A stretch of 64,000 nucleotides of DNA, taken from positions 1-64,000 of the forward strand of contig NC_018323.1 of assembly GCF_000234665.1 (NCBI RefSeq). Direction: 5' to 3'. The stretch comes from Leishmania mexicana MHOM/GT/2001/U1103 (Eukaryota > Euglenozoa > Kinetoplastea > Trypanosomatida > Trypanosomatidae). The notes beneath the pieces were generated by a model. That model saw nothing but the letters and a program-made list of their open reading frames with translations, was not told where the DNA came from and ran no database searches. The position numbers were made by a program, and so were the translations under genes. Below, one piece after another: positions 19,875-30,384 of the stretch; position 1 is the first letter of the stretch; each line of letters opens with the position of its first letter.

Positions 19875-20657
19875 TTACTTCTTGGCAGGCGTGGCGTTCA
19901 GAGTGGAGAGCACCGTGCGCATCTGCTCCGTGCTTCTGGAGTACTGGTTCGGCTTCTGCAAGTCCACCAGCAGGCCCACTGCGCTCCAGAGAGCACCGCT
20001 CTTCTTGTACTCGTTGATCTTTTCGGCGCCGACCTGCTGCTCCTCCTTGTGACTTGCCTTTGCATTCCTGACCTCCTCCTCGCGCTTCGTAATGAGCGCT
20101 TTGAGGTACGCCTGCGCCGCTGTCATAATCTTCGTCTCCTTCTCCTTCGTCTCAGCGTCCATGGCGGCGGTGCGGTTGGCAATCTGCTTATTGAGTGCGT
20201 CCGTTTTGGCGACGTGAGCCGCGGAGGGCTTCTCCGGCGGCGTGGGCGGGCTTTTAGGCGAGCCCCCCGGCGAAGAGGAGGCGATAAAGCCATCCATCAG
20301 CGGTGGCGACATCGCGACTGGCGTGGGGTGAGGCTCAGCGGGGGAGCCAGGGTTCGTCTGCTCGACTATGAAAACCGGAGGAGCAGCGTGATTCTCCGGA
20401 GGGGGTAGGGGATTCGCCGGTGCTCCGACTGAAGCAGGATGTTGCACGGGTGCGCCTGGCGTGTCCCAGTCATCGTCATCCCAAGGGGCATTCACGTCAG
20501 CTGAGGGGTGCTGGCCCGCGGTGGCCAGCACTTCCGCTCCGGACGTCAGCGGCGGCGAGTGTGGCTTCGAGTGCTGGCCAACGTCCGCGTGCATCGTCAA
20601 CGGAGCTTGAGGGGCGTCGCTGTCTTGCATCTCGTCGGAAGAGTACTGATTGCTCAT
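19875..20657 (-). CDS. CLC: Clathrin light chain
   Basis: A 260-residue protein that binds the clathrin heavy chain on coated vesicles; in trypanosomatids all endocytosis depends on clathrin. The N-terminal two thirds is acidic, Pro-rich and disordered (SSDEMQDSD, PWDDDDWDTPG). A heavy-chain-binding helix follows at about 165-215 with alternating charges (AMDAETKEKETKI, ITKREEEVRNAKASHKEEQ). The end is the typical C-terminal box, LWSAVGLLVDLQ...RSTEQMRTVLSTLN, which parallels the W-x-x-V-x-x-L-(I/V)-D ending of light chains. The start is ATG 20655-20657 (MSNQYSSDEMQ). The frame remains open far upstream and about 30 residues just before this ATG are also Pro/Gly-rich, but they contain no ATG, so I treat them as leader. 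Confidence 0.85.
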   Translation of the reverse strand: MSNQYSSDEMQDSDAPQAPLTMHADVGQHSKPHSPPLTSGAEVLATAGQHPSADVNAPWDDDDWDTPGAPVQHPASVGAPANPLPPPENHAAPPVFIVEQTNPGSPAEPHPTPVAMSPPLMDGFIASSSPGGSPKSPPTPPEKPSAAHVAKTDALNKQIANRTAAMDAETKEKETKIMTAAQAYLKALITKREEEVRNAKASHKEEQQVGAEKINEYKKSGALWSAVGLLVDLQKPNQYSRSTEQMRTVLSTLNATPAKK

Positions 20658-21767
20658 CTGCTCAGGGAATGGAGAGCCCAAGTTGCCAGGAGGCAAGTCT
20701 GGCGAGCCCGCGGTGATGCCGGAAGGGCCTGGGTAGCCGGAGTCCACGGCAGAACTTGTCGCCGCGTGGTGATAATGGCGCTGAAATGAACCACAGCAAC
20801 GGCACACACAAAAAGCGGGGGCGGCAGTAATAAGCAGTGCGTTGGCTTTGTGGGTCAATGCGGGGCCGTCTGCATGTACACAGAGATGGAGACGGTGAAA
20901 ATGGCAGGAGGAAGCAAAGAAAGACGAAACCAAAAGGGGTAAAAAGAAAAACGGCAGATGAGCAAAGCTGCAAGCGTGGGCGTGGACTGAGCGCGGAGGT
21001 ATACCCGCGTGTGTACACGTCAAAAGATAGTGAATCACTGGGAGACCCACACGCCGATAGGAAGGGGGGAGCGGTAGTGAAGTGGCAAACCGAAATAGCG
21101 GCGCACCGGCGGATCACCGTTGATTTGAGCACAAAAGAAGAGGAGGAACGAACTAAAGGTGAAGGTGAACGCTGCGAAAGATGGTGGGGAGATGCATGCA
21201 CAGAGAGCAAGGGGAAACATATCGTCTGTGCCCAATCAAACACGCAGCCGTCTGTGTGCGCGTGGATCCCCGCTCAACAGCGCGAACAATATTCTCATCG
21301 GCGCGGGTGATCGGGAGTCACAGCCTCTTGCTCGCAACACTGATTTGCACATCTTTTAGTTTCTCGTGACTCTGTGACGCTTCATTTCGGCTGAAATCGG
21401 ATGGCGGTGTGGCGATCATAAGCGTCTTTGCCGCGTGCGAGTCCGCACACGGACACAGGTATACGCACACCTATAGAAACACAAAGCACAAGACAAAGTG
21501 GAGAAAAGCGTCGACGCAAGGAGGGAAACAAAAAGAGGAGAGCAGTGGTGAGTAAAAAAGGAGGAGGTAACACGCAGAGACAACACACAAGCACAGAGCA
21601 TGGCCGCAGCGGCGTGATTAGCGTGACTCGCTGCACAACACGTGCACTCCAGATCCGTTTCTGCTCCTGTGCAGGCGAGAGAGAGCGATTGGGGAGGAGG
21701 GGAAATCGGGAGAGCGGCGATGGAAACAGCAGAAAAAGAAAAATGGCAACAAAGCAAGCTACAGTCA
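20658..21767. other. Intergenic region, no gene
   Basis: Clathrin light chain leader and syntaxin 3' UTR. No gene seen. Confidence 0.5.
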
Positions 21768-22454
21768 TCAGGTGAGAACCATGACTACAGTTATGACGAT
21801 GACCATGATGACGATGACTACAGTACCGCTAATGCAGCCAATTTTTCGATAAGACCGCTGCCGGCGTGTGGCGCCTTGGATCTGATCGTGTCCGCGCTCA
21901 ATGAGAGAGCGGGACTCCGTCACATTGTTCGTCACACGATCTAGGCTTTCCTGTTGCTGATGCACGAGTGAGTGAAACTCCTGGTACGTCATCTTGAGGT
22001 CCATCACATCCGACTCGACCTCGCGCGCACTCTGTAGCTTCTCACGCTGAATCGCCTCCTCTGTGTGAAACTCCGACACATTGAGGGGGCGCGCCTCGCA
22101 AAATGTCACCTGCGACTCTAGAACGTCGAGGTCGCCTTCCCGAATGCTGGCCGGATCTGTCTGCCGGAAGGTCTGCCGCTCCCGACGCGTGGCCTCGGCA
22201 TTGATGCGCTCGAAAACTGCCTTCTGTTTGGCGTACTGCTGCCTCAACGACTCGAGAGAAGGTTCCGCGTCGCTGAGCACCTCCTCTACGCGGCTGTTGC
22301 ACTGCTGCACCAGGAGCCGGGTTCGACGGAGCCTATCTCGGGCAATGGCGTCCCGACCCGCCCCCAGCTCTTTCACGGAGCTTTGCACATCACTGCAGGC
22401 CTTGGCGACTTGCTGGATACACCGTGAAAGGACCTCTCCATTCTCTAAGGGCAT
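21768..22454 (-). CDS. Qa-SNARE (syntaxin family)
   Basis: A 228-residue syntaxin. The N-terminal 130 residues are predicted helical, consistent with a short three-helix regulatory domain. The t-SNARE motif at about 133-195 matches Qa-type spacing: EEAIQREKLQSAREVESDVMDLK..., then FHSLVHQQQESLDRVTNNVTESRSLIERGHDQI, with Q167 as the likely zero-layer glutamine. The C-terminal anchor is at about 206-228 (ISGTVVIVIMVIVITVVMV). It would pair with Qb, Qc and R-SNAREs on an endosomal or plasma membrane target; which membrane cannot be told from sequence alone. Start ATG 22452-22454. It sits next to the clathrin light chain gene, although gene order in these units rarely reflects function. Confidence 0.9.
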   Translation of the reverse strand: MPLENGEVLSRCIQQVAKACSDVQSSVKELGAGRDAIARDRLRRTRLLVQQCNSRVEEVLSDAEPSLESLRQQYAKQKAVFERINAEATRRERQTFRQTDPASIREGDLDVLESQVTFCEARPLNVSEFHTEEAIQREKLQSAREVESDVMDLKMTYQEFHSLVHQQQESLDRVTNNVTESRSLIERGHDQIQGATRRQRSYRKIGCISGTVVIVIMVIVITVVMVLT

Positions 22455-23452
22455 TTTCCTGTCGTGCGTTTCCCTTCCTGTGAGTACCGCGTGTGCGTAT
22501 GCGGATCCCCGACGGTGATGCCCGCCCTCGACGCGACGAAACAGTTAAGCGAGCACTTCTCGCTCTTCTAATGCGCCGCTCCCTCTTGCCCACGAGCACG
22601 CACACTTGCGGGCCTGCGAGATGCGCCGCAGTGGACCAAGAGACAAAAACAGGAAGCAGCAGAAAAAGGTACGACGGTCAAAGGGTCAAGCGGGTGAGGT
22701 GTCACACAGGAGAGAAAAACGGCAGCATGCAAAAAGAAAGTTGCAAAACGCGCTGAGCAGAGAGCACGATGAAGTACAGGACAACTTGGCACTGGAACGA
22801 TGCTGTTGGGTGTGTGTTCGTCTGTGGACTGATACGCTCATGAATGTTGAAAAAGGGAAACAATGAAAAAAAAGCGAGTGTCGTGAATGAGAAGGTTGAG
22901 AGGTACGGGAGGAGACGGGTTCCAGTGTGTGATTGCTGAGAAAGATACGCCAGCACCGATTATTTGGCAAGTTCAGCAGCACAGCGGGGTGAGGGGTGCA
23001 GCTCGCCATCGGATGGAGGTGTGTTTATTTCACGAACACCTTTGCGTAATGTACTTCGTTCTCCTCTTTTGTTTTCTTTCTCTCTGGTCGAAGTTCAGCG
23101 GACAAGAGCGAGAGAGCGAGAAACACCAGCCATGGCAGCCAACAAAAGACACACGCATCGTACGCGGCAATGCCCAAATGCGCACGTCGTCAACATGCAC
23201 GTCCGTGAAAGAGGAGCCCACACCCCCACAGACACAGATGAACAAAAAGACAAGAAGTGATAGAAGATGGGGAATCGGGGAAGCGCACACACACACTCCA
23301 ACCCCTTCTTACGGTGTATCCACGGGTTGCACCCGTGCCCCCGTGCAACAAAGCAGAGACAAAAGTAGCAAAAGGCAGCGCGCGCTCATACGTTTGGGTG
23401 CGCGGAATCGCAGCCACTGCACGGGTGATTCCAGAAAACTAGCACCGGTACT
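22455..23452. other. Intergenic region, no gene
   Basis: Leader of the syntaxin gene and 3' UTR of derlin. No gene seen. Confidence 0.5.
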
Positions 23453-24214
23453 TCAGCTGCTACCGAGCGTCTGGCCACGTCCCCAGTTGTGCGAGCCACT
23501 GCTCCTCTGCTGAGCTGCGCCACGCCATGCCGCCTGAAAGCGAGGGTCGTACGGGTGCACCTCAGGGCCAAAGGAGCCGACGCGGTGCGTCGGCTGCGGG
23601 AACTGGCGCCGCAGCCACATCGGAGTCTCCAGCCACCGCTGATTGTGTGAAACTGGAAAAACATCTTTGAAAAATATGTAGGCGTGTCCGGCCACTATGC
23701 CAAAAACATCAGCAAGCAGCCCCTGCCCCATGACGAGGTGCAGTGCCATCAACACCCACGGAAACACAGCCGAGCGGAAGGAGAATCCAAAGAGCGTCAG
23801 CTCCTGCTCCGGGTGTCGCTTGCAGAAAATCCAGCACAGCGCCATTAGGAACGAGAAACTCGTCACGTAGACATTAAAAAAGAGGCCGGCAGAGGAGAGG
23901 ACACCCACCAGCAGCAGAAACATGTACGCCATGTCTGCCGTCTTGCCTTTGAAGTCGCTCTCCTCGTTGTTCTTGACGTACGTGACAAACATTGCAACCG
24001 TCATGAGCCATGGAAAAGAGAAATTGCCGAGGTAGAGGGCGGCTGTTACAAAGCGCCATACCTGCAGCGAGGTGATGGCCTCGGAGGTGAGGATAACCGA
24101 GCCGACACCCACCACGTTGAGGGAGCAGGCGGCGGACAGGCCCACAGACGCGACGAGCGAGGCACGGGTGATGAACCCCAGCTGATTGAACCAGTCGCCA
24201 AAGTTCTGCGACAT
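23453..24214 (-). CDS. Derlin (Der1-like ER-associated degradation protein)
   Basis: A 253-residue rhomboid-type pseudoprotease of the ER that helps retrotranslocate misfolded proteins. Seen: several hydrophobic segments between residues 15 and 185; the derlin WR motif in LQVWRFVTAALY; the G-x-x-x-G-type helix GIVAGHAYIFFKDVFP; and absence of a rhomboid Ser-His dyad pattern. The C-terminal cytosolic tail ends HNWGRGQTLGSS, which fits the SHP box (F/W-x-G-x-G-x-x-L) that binds p97/VCP (Cdc48). Length is the usual 200-260 residues. Start ATG 24212-24214. Function is inferred from family; the WR, GxxxG and SHP motifs together make this firm. Confidence 0.93.
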   Translation of the reverse strand: MSQNFGDWFNQLGFITRASLVASVGLSAACSLNVVGVGSVILTSEAITSLQVWRFVTAALYLGNFSFPWLMTVAMFVTYVKNNEESDFKGKTADMAYMFLLLVGVLSSAGLFFNVYVTSFSFLMALCWIFCKRHPEQELTLFGFSFRSAVFPWVLMALHLVMGQGLLADVFGIVAGHAYIFFKDVFPVSHNQRWLETPMWLRRQFPQPTHRVGSFGPEVHPYDPRFQAAWRGAAQQRSSGSHNWGRGQTLGSS

Positions 24215-25352
24215 GACGATGACTATCTTGATTCTCTGTGTCTATACGTAGGTATCGTACCGATGTGTTTGTTTTTGGTGTGTTTATGTAGTGCTTTCGC
24301 TTTGATTACCGCGTGCATATGGGTGTGATACGCCAGCGGCCAAGTGAGACATGGATCGATAGAGAAGAGAGAAGAAACACGAAGTAGTTGAGCACGTTGA
24401 GGACGGGGGAGGGCAAAGAAGCCGCCCTATCACCACAGGGGAGGAAGTAGAAGCAGCGACAGTGTCAAACACTTACCGTAACACGCACACTCACAAATCC
24501 CTCTTTCGCTCGCCCTCGCGCGCAGAGGGATGCTGTGCCGCACGCGCACCTGCATCCAGAGAGATGGGCCACCATGTGACTGCCAAGAGACATACGACGG
24601 AGATTCGCATGAGAACCGTGTGACACAGAAGCCGCCTCTATGGCTCTCGTCATGACACACAACCACCAGGGGTCCAGAGGGCAAGGGTAAGCAAAGGCGG
24701 CGGAGCAGTTGGACGGGACACATGCAATGCCCCCCCCCCCGATCCACCTCTCGCGGTCAATTCGCGCATTCGTGTCGCGGGTTTTCTTTGCTTTCGTTTC
24801 TTGTGTCCTACGGAAAACGTACACACGCACGCGTTACGCAGTCATCTAGTACACTCATGCACACCAATATGCGTGCAGACAAACACAGAGAAAGAAGAAC
24901 GTCATCAGAAACAGACGGAGACGGACAGACACACAGCATCGACCAGGGAAGCAACGACAAGGGAGGACGAAAAGGAGACAGTGAGAGAGGGTGTAGTGGT
25001 TTCACTGAGAAGCACCGGAGCGACATGAAAAAGGGGAGGAGGAGACAAAACACAAAAAAAACGGGGGAAGACCTCTAAGAAGGAAGGAGTCACAGATACA
25101 ACGCGAGAACGGAGAGATGATAGAAGTACGACAACATATACTGTATTGAAGTACATGAATGCAACGCGTGCTCGAACGTCGACTGCAAACAGTCGACAAA
25201 GAAGCGAAAACGCCGCGCAGAGTGAAGAGACAGAGAACGGCGAGAGGGCAGCAGCGGAGGCGGAGAGGAGCGTAAGAGAAAGAGAACTGTGGATTGTAAG
25301 GACCGCGATCCCACATATTCACCACTCGCTCACCGACACATGCACCCACGCC
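24215..25352. other. Intergenic region, no gene
   Basis: Contains a homopolymer C run at about 24730-24740. No gene seen. Confidence 0.5.
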
Positions 25353-27233
25353 TCAGCCCAGCTTCTTCACCTGGGAGGCGCGCACAAACACGCCCTTGCC
25401 CTTGGGGCACGTAAAGTACTGCTTCTTGTCAATGAACGAGGAGCCGTCATTGGTGCCCTCGTTGCCCTCTAACATCTCCAGCCCGATCCAGATGCCAGCA
25501 CCGAACGCGGTTGACCCGTTGAACCGCACAATAGCGCGGCAACCCTTGTACGTGACCTGGTCGCCAAGGTGCAGTTCATTGGCGGGATTCACAGCGTTGG
25601 TGGAGTGCGACACGCCGGAAGTGATGCCGTTGGCGCTGCTGTGTGGAGTGCGCGACCGATCGTGGGCGCTGCGGCCTGGTGTGGCGGAGCGTGTCGGTGT
25701 GGCTCCGCGAGTGGAAATCATAGCTCGCGCCGCAGAGCCCGAGCGAGCGCCGGTGGTCCGAGACGGCGTTGCGCTGCGGGCGGGGGTGGTGCCACCGGCT
25801 CTTGCAGGGGTGCCACGACGCACCGCGGCGCCGCCTGCGCTGCGCGCCAGCGGGCTCCTGCCGCGCGGCGCAGACGCGCGACGAGGAACGGATCCAGCGC
25901 TGCTGCTATCACGGCTGCCTGTGCGGCGGTGAGTAGTGACGCGCGCGGGCGAGGAGACGCGAATGGCCGACGCAGGATAGCGTGTGCTGCGCGGCCGCGA
26001 AAGCCCACTTGGCGTCTGCGCACGACGGGCCGGCGTGTGGGTCTCTTGTAAGGCGGGCTGCTGCACCTCGCGCACCCGGTCGCGCTCCTCTCTAAGCGCG
26101 GCCACTTCACTTTGCAGCTTGGCCATGCATATGCGCAGGCGGCGCGCCTCCTCGTCGAAGCGAGCGGCAGCAGACTCGACGTCAGCCGAAATGGCGCCCG
26201 CTCGCAGCTGCGCCGCCACGACGGAGCCGCGCTGCACCACCACGTCAGCCAGCCACGGATGGTTGAGCGCAGCATACAGGGGGGTACGCTTACTCGGATC
26301 CTTGTTCAGCATCGACTGCACAAACTCCCAAGCCAGCGGCGAGATGCCGGTCGGTTTCGGCAGCGGGGTGGACATGATCGTGCGAAACACCTCCTTCTCT
26401 GACGCGTTCGATCCCGGCGAGTAGGGGAAGCTACCGGAGAGCGTGATATACGTGACGACGCCGATCGACCATGTGTCGGCGTTGAAGCCGTCGTAGTGGG
26501 TCTGCGTGAACTTAGCGTAGAACATCTCCGGGGCGCCGTAGCGGGGAGTGCCAATGACGTCCGAGCAAACAACCCGCTTGCCCAAGAGACGCTCGCAGCC
26601 TGGGTACGGCATCATCAACGCCGTCACGTCGAGCGGGTCCCTCGGGGAGTCGCCGGTGCACACCCCGCGCGAGCGCTTTGCTAGACCGAAATCCGTCAGT
26701 TTGATGTTGTCGTCCTCGCTTACCAGCAAGTTCTCGGGTTTGATGTCGCGGTGGATGATGTCGTGAAGGTGGCAATGCAGCACCGCCTTGATGATCTGGT
26801 ACGTGTACAGTTTCGATTTCTCCTCCGTCAGCTTGCCGCTGGAGGACTGCAGAATGAGTTCGCACAGGTCGCCGCATTGAACCTTCTCGAAGAACAGCAG
26901 AAACTGCTTCTCCGTCTCTACGTACTCGAGAAAAGTAACCACGTTCTCGTGCGATGGAATGTGCCGCAGGACGTCGATCTCTCGCTTGATCTCCGCCATC
27001 GCCATATCGACGTCACCCTTGGCAAGCGAGATGAGGTACTCCTTTTCGATAATCTTCACCACGTACTTCATCCCAGGCCTCGACCCTGGTGGGACGTACG
27101 GGTGAATCGGTGTGCACACCTTTACCACACTGTATGCGCCACGGCCTACGATGTTCGCATCCTGAATCGTGTACTTGCCCTCCACCACAACGTTGGCGCC
27201 CGTGCTCGCCCCGTTGTCGCTACTCGGCTGCAT
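25353..27233 (-). CDS. Serine/threonine protein kinase with C-terminal CAP-Gly domain
   Basis: A 626-residue kinase. The kinase domain is at about 18-350: glycine loop GRGAYSVVKV, VAIK-type lysine in YVVKIIEK, catalytic loop HRDIKPENLL, DFGLA, and the APE-type YGAPEMF. The subdomains resemble the CAMK group. A long insert lies between DFG and APE (CTGDSPRDPLDVTALMMPYPGCERLL, given as landmarks only for its ends CTGDSP and CERLL). Residues about 360-550 are a coiled-coil start followed by a Ser/Arg/Pro-rich disordered linker. The C-terminal 73 residues (554-626) form a CAP-Gly domain, LGDQVTYKGCRAIVRFNG...GIWIGLEM, with GTNDGSSF where the usual tubulin-binding motif is GKNDG. This predicts a kinase tethered to microtubules or to EB/tubulin EEY tails. 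Start ATG 27231-27233. Confidence 0.9.
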   Translation of the reverse strand: MQPSSDNGASTGANVVVEGKYTIQDANIVGRGAYSVVKVCTPIHPYVPPGSRPGMKYVVKIIEKEYLISLAKGDVDMAMAEIKREIDVLRHIPSHENVVTFLEYVETEKQFLLFFEKVQCGDLCELILQSSSGKLTEEKSKLYTYQIIKAVLHCHLHDIIHRDIKPENLLVSEDDNIKLTDFGLAKRSRGVCTGDSPRDPLDVTALMMPYPGCERLLGKRVVCSDVIGTPRYGAPEMFYAKFTQTHYDGFNADTWSIGVVTYITLSGSFPYSPGSNASEKEVFRTIMSTPLPKPTGISPLAWEFVQSMLNKDPSKRTPLYAALNHPWLADVVVQRGSVVAAQLRAGAISADVESAAARFDEEARRLRICMAKLQSEVAALREERDRVREVQQPALQETHTPARRAQTPSGLSRPRSTRYPASAIRVSSPARVTTHRRTGSRDSSSAGSVPRRASAPRGRSPLARSAGGAAVRRGTPARAGGTTPARSATPSRTTGARSGSAARAMISTRGATPTRSATPGRSAHDRSRTPHSSANGITSGVSHSTNAVNPANELHLGDQVTYKGCRAIVRFNGSTAFGAGIWIGLEMLEGNEGTNDGSSFIDKKQYFTCPKGKGVFVRASQVKKLG

Positions 27234-29541
27234 AATCGCGCGCACCTCGATAAAAAAGGATAGAAACGAAAAAGAGGGCACTGCGAGGATCTGGTGCACT
27301 GCGCAAGCGTATCAGCAAAGGTGGATACAGCAGTATGGGCTAAGGGGCGTGAGTGAATAGCAGTGAGTATTGGGCAAGGCAGACCTGTGTGCAATTGATT
27401 GTGCTTGTGCGAGTATACCGATGTACGGTGCCGGGATGCTGGAGACAGGAGGCAGACGACCAGTGTCGTCTTGTGCGATGTCGCCCCTTGCTTTGATCGC
27501 GCTGTTGCCCGTCGATGTCTCTCTAATGAGACCCGATAGCTTATCACGAGGTGTTCGTACAACAGACGACCGATTCACAGACACACACGCGCCAATAAGG
27601 GAGACTCTGTAACTATGGTAGTGTGGCGTGGGCTCGGAGTGAAGATGCGATGGGGACTTCTGCGCACATGCATCTGTGAGTGAGTGTTGAGATCGTGAAG
27701 GCGGAGAAAAGGAAAGGGGAAGGGGGGCGACGGTGGCGTCGCAACGACACAGGCAACAAGAAAAGAAAAAGTGAGGAGGGAGACTTTAGAGAGCCAGAAA
27801 ACAGCACATTCGCATGGGACATCAGTGTGTGGCCTGTGATGAGGGCGCGGCGGTAAGCACAGCCGCGCCCCCACACTTTCTTGTGCTCGAGAGAAAACGA
27901 CTCTCAGGAACGAAAAGGTGTCGGGAAGTTGGTAGGGCGATGTGTGGCGGCACACACGTTGCGGACCCAACAACAACTGAACGCAACACCTTTTCCGTGG
28001 GACAGGCTTTGAGCGACGCGAGCGGGAGGAGGAAGAAAGCCTGCAGTGACTGAGTACACTCAGCGCGAACCGATAGCGCATGTGCGCATGCGCGGAGCGC
28101 ACACCACTTCGCGTCTCGCCCATTTTCATTTACGTCACTTTTCCATACATTTTGTTTTGTGTAGGCGTGCTGTTCACTGTGCGTGTTTGCATGCAAAGGG
28201 TGGGGCTCGCATGTAACCCTGACTCATCTCTCTTTACTTCTATCCCGCCTTGCTTGCATGCGCGCGCGCTTACACAAGGCCAGGACACCTCTTCGAAACA
28301 CGTCTTTGGTATACTGACTGTTGCTCTAAAGATTCTTTTAGTGTCTTTACTGCACACAGCTGCAGCGCCCGCGCACACACACACAACGTTGATGTCACTC
28401 GTCGCTCCCTCCCTGCGAGTTCACGCCGCATTGTTCACGGACATTCGCACGCCTACGTGTGTGCGGTAGACGATGACGAAAGCAAAAGGGAGTGAAAACA
28501 GGAGGAGGCGCGGGGCGACGCGAGGAAGGATCTCGGTCCATCAGCGCGTGTACACAGAGTGGGGGAGAGACAAACTCATCATACTTGCCTACGGGCCCTG
28601 ATTGCCGCTGGGCGAGAGAAAAAGACATACGAACAGAAAGATCGGGGGCGAGGGGGCGTGGGTGTAGAGAGGGAGATGTATGGGTGCGCAACAACAGCAA
28701 CGCACACACCCATACATACCGCAAAGACCGCAAGGGAATGGGAAGAAAGAAAAAAAAAGCGAGCTACAGTGAGAGAAGCAAAAATAAAAGATAAAATCAT
28801 CAAAATGCAGCAATCACACGTGCAAGAGAAAGTGCAGAAAAAACTGAAGAGAGATAAGACACGATCGACATCACGAGGAGGCGGCGTGAGGTCCTACACA
28901 CCCCAGCTCACCAAAGCCCATTCAACTCCACTCCACACCAGAGAGGCGCACAAAAATACGCAAACCCCAACACACACAAAGTCCACCATAAAACGAAGGA
29001 CTGCACAAAGAAGAAAGGAAAACGAGAAGAGACATAGCGATCGACACAGCAACACACAAAAGGAGGTCGGCATCTCAGTTTGGTGGAGCGCAAACATCGC
29101 GGCAGTGCCCGCGTGGGCTCGCCAAAGAGCACAAAACGAAAAAAAGTGCACAGCGTGGCTTACAGCCACTGTTGCACGGCGGACGCAAGCAGGTTCACGC
29201 ATACTGCTACACCGCACCCTTTGTGAAACAGTGCACCGCACAGAACTACATGAATACTCAAGGGAGGTAGACAGAGAGGATGAGGGGGGCCTTCGTGAGA
29301 CACCGAAGTGGACAATTACGTCAATTTCAATGATGCACAGATTCAGGAAAAAGGAAAGACGCACCCACCCAAGCTTGGAACGATCCGCCCCTTCTCCCTC
29401 ACCAACTTCACCTCACACACTGAGAAATCACCATCGCAACTCTTCAGCGTTTTCCCCCCGATCCAGCCGTGAATCTTTTTCTATATAGATGTACTACCTG
29501 CCATGAGTTGGAAGACTGGGTCATTTCATCTCTTAGCGCCA
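27234..29541. other. Long intergenic region, no gene
   Basis: About 2.3 kb. The longest open frame (plus strand, near 28559-29488) is Arg/Lys/Thr-rich low complexity, runs against the transcription direction and is not accepted as a gene. It should hold the 3' UTR of the STE11-like kinase. Confidence 0.5.
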
Positions 29542-30384
29542 TCAGACTCGCAGAAACACGTGCTTGAGGAGGGTTGCGGCAGGCGGCCGCTTCGACACAT
29601 CTCGCTGGAAGCACAAGTCTAAGAAGTCGTACGCGTCTTGCGAACCGAGTTCTTTGGCGTCCTTCGGCACCGCATCAGGCCAGCCGGTCGAGAGCGCCAG
29701 CTTGTTCATGATGTGCATCACATTCGGCATCGGGGTCCACGGAGCACGCCCTGTGATCATCTCCGCCACGGTGCAGCCCGCTGACCAGATATCGGCCTTG
29801 AATGGATCGTAGCCGTCCTCGTCTGTGATCACCTCAGGCGCCATCCAGTATGGCGTGCCCGCCAACGTCGCCGTCGCTGCTTTGCGCAAGGTGCCGTGCG
29901 TGTTCATGATTTTGGCCTGATCAAAGTCGGCTAGCTTTGCCGTGCCTGTGTCCATGGAAATAAGCACATTGTCGCCCTTGATGTCACGGTGGGCAACCTG
30001 GTTGCTATGAAGATACTCCAATCCTTGAAACATGTGCCGTGCGTACACGCGCACTACTGCATAGGGCAGGCAGCCGTTCGGTAAGCTCTTCATCAGCGAC
30101 GTCACCGAGCCACCAGTCACAAACTCCAGGTAGACGTAGAGTTTCTTGGGTGTGCTTTCCAAATCAATGCGGCTGTACAGATAGCGAATAATGTTGGGGT
30201 GTACCATCTTCCGGTGAATCTCCACCTCGGTGTTGGACGGCGCGTCATCTGAGAGCTCCAGTATCTTCACCGCAACGAAGTTGCCGCTGGGAAGCACACC
30301 CACAAAAACAGAGCCGAAGCTGCCAGCGCCGAGCTTCTTGCCTAGCGTCACCTCCATCAGCTCCTTGGTTGAGATTGCCGCCAT
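29542..30384 (-). CDS. STE11/MAP3K-like protein kinase with DFD in place of DFG
   Basis: A 280-residue kinase consisting of little more than the catalytic domain. Motifs: GAGSFGSVFVG glycine loop, FVAVKI lysine, catalytic loop HRDIKGDNVLI of the MAP3K/STE type, activation segment ending GTPYWMAPEV, and DIWSAGCTVAEMITG. The metal-binding triplet reads DFD (LADFDQAKI), so the metal-binding aspartate is kept but glycine is replaced by aspartate. The C-terminal part (FLDLCFQRDVSKRPPAATLLKHVFL) is complete. Start ATG 30382-30384. It is likely an upstream activator in a MAP kinase cascade, but no regulatory domain is present, so partners and localisation are unknown. Confidence 0.9.
   Translation of the reverse strand: MAAISTKELMEVTLGKKLGAGSFGSVFVGVLPSGNFVAVKILELSDDAPSNTEVEIHRKMVHPNIIRYLYSRIDLESTPKKLYVYLEFVTGGSVTSLMKSLPNGCLPYAVVRVYARHMFQGLEYLHSNQVAHRDIKGDNVLISMDTGTAKLADFDQAKIMNTHGTLRKAATATLAGTPYWMAPEVITDEDGYDPFKADIWSAGCTVAEMITGRAPWTPMPNVMHIMNKLALSTGWPDAVPKDAKELGSQDAYDFLDLCFQRDVSKRPPAATLLKHVFLRV

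Noticed and set aside
19875..21050. Longer 391-residue version of the clathrin light chain
   Set aside because: The extra N-terminal sequence starts Cys/His/Phe-rich and looks like translated leader; the ATG at 20657 gives a normal light chain. The Pro/Gly-rich 30 residues just before it leave slight doubt.
28559..29488. 309-codon plus-strand open frame, Arg/Lys/Thr-rich
   Set aside because: It opposes the direction of all convincing genes, has low-complexity composition and no domain; it lies in a region expected to be 3' UTR.
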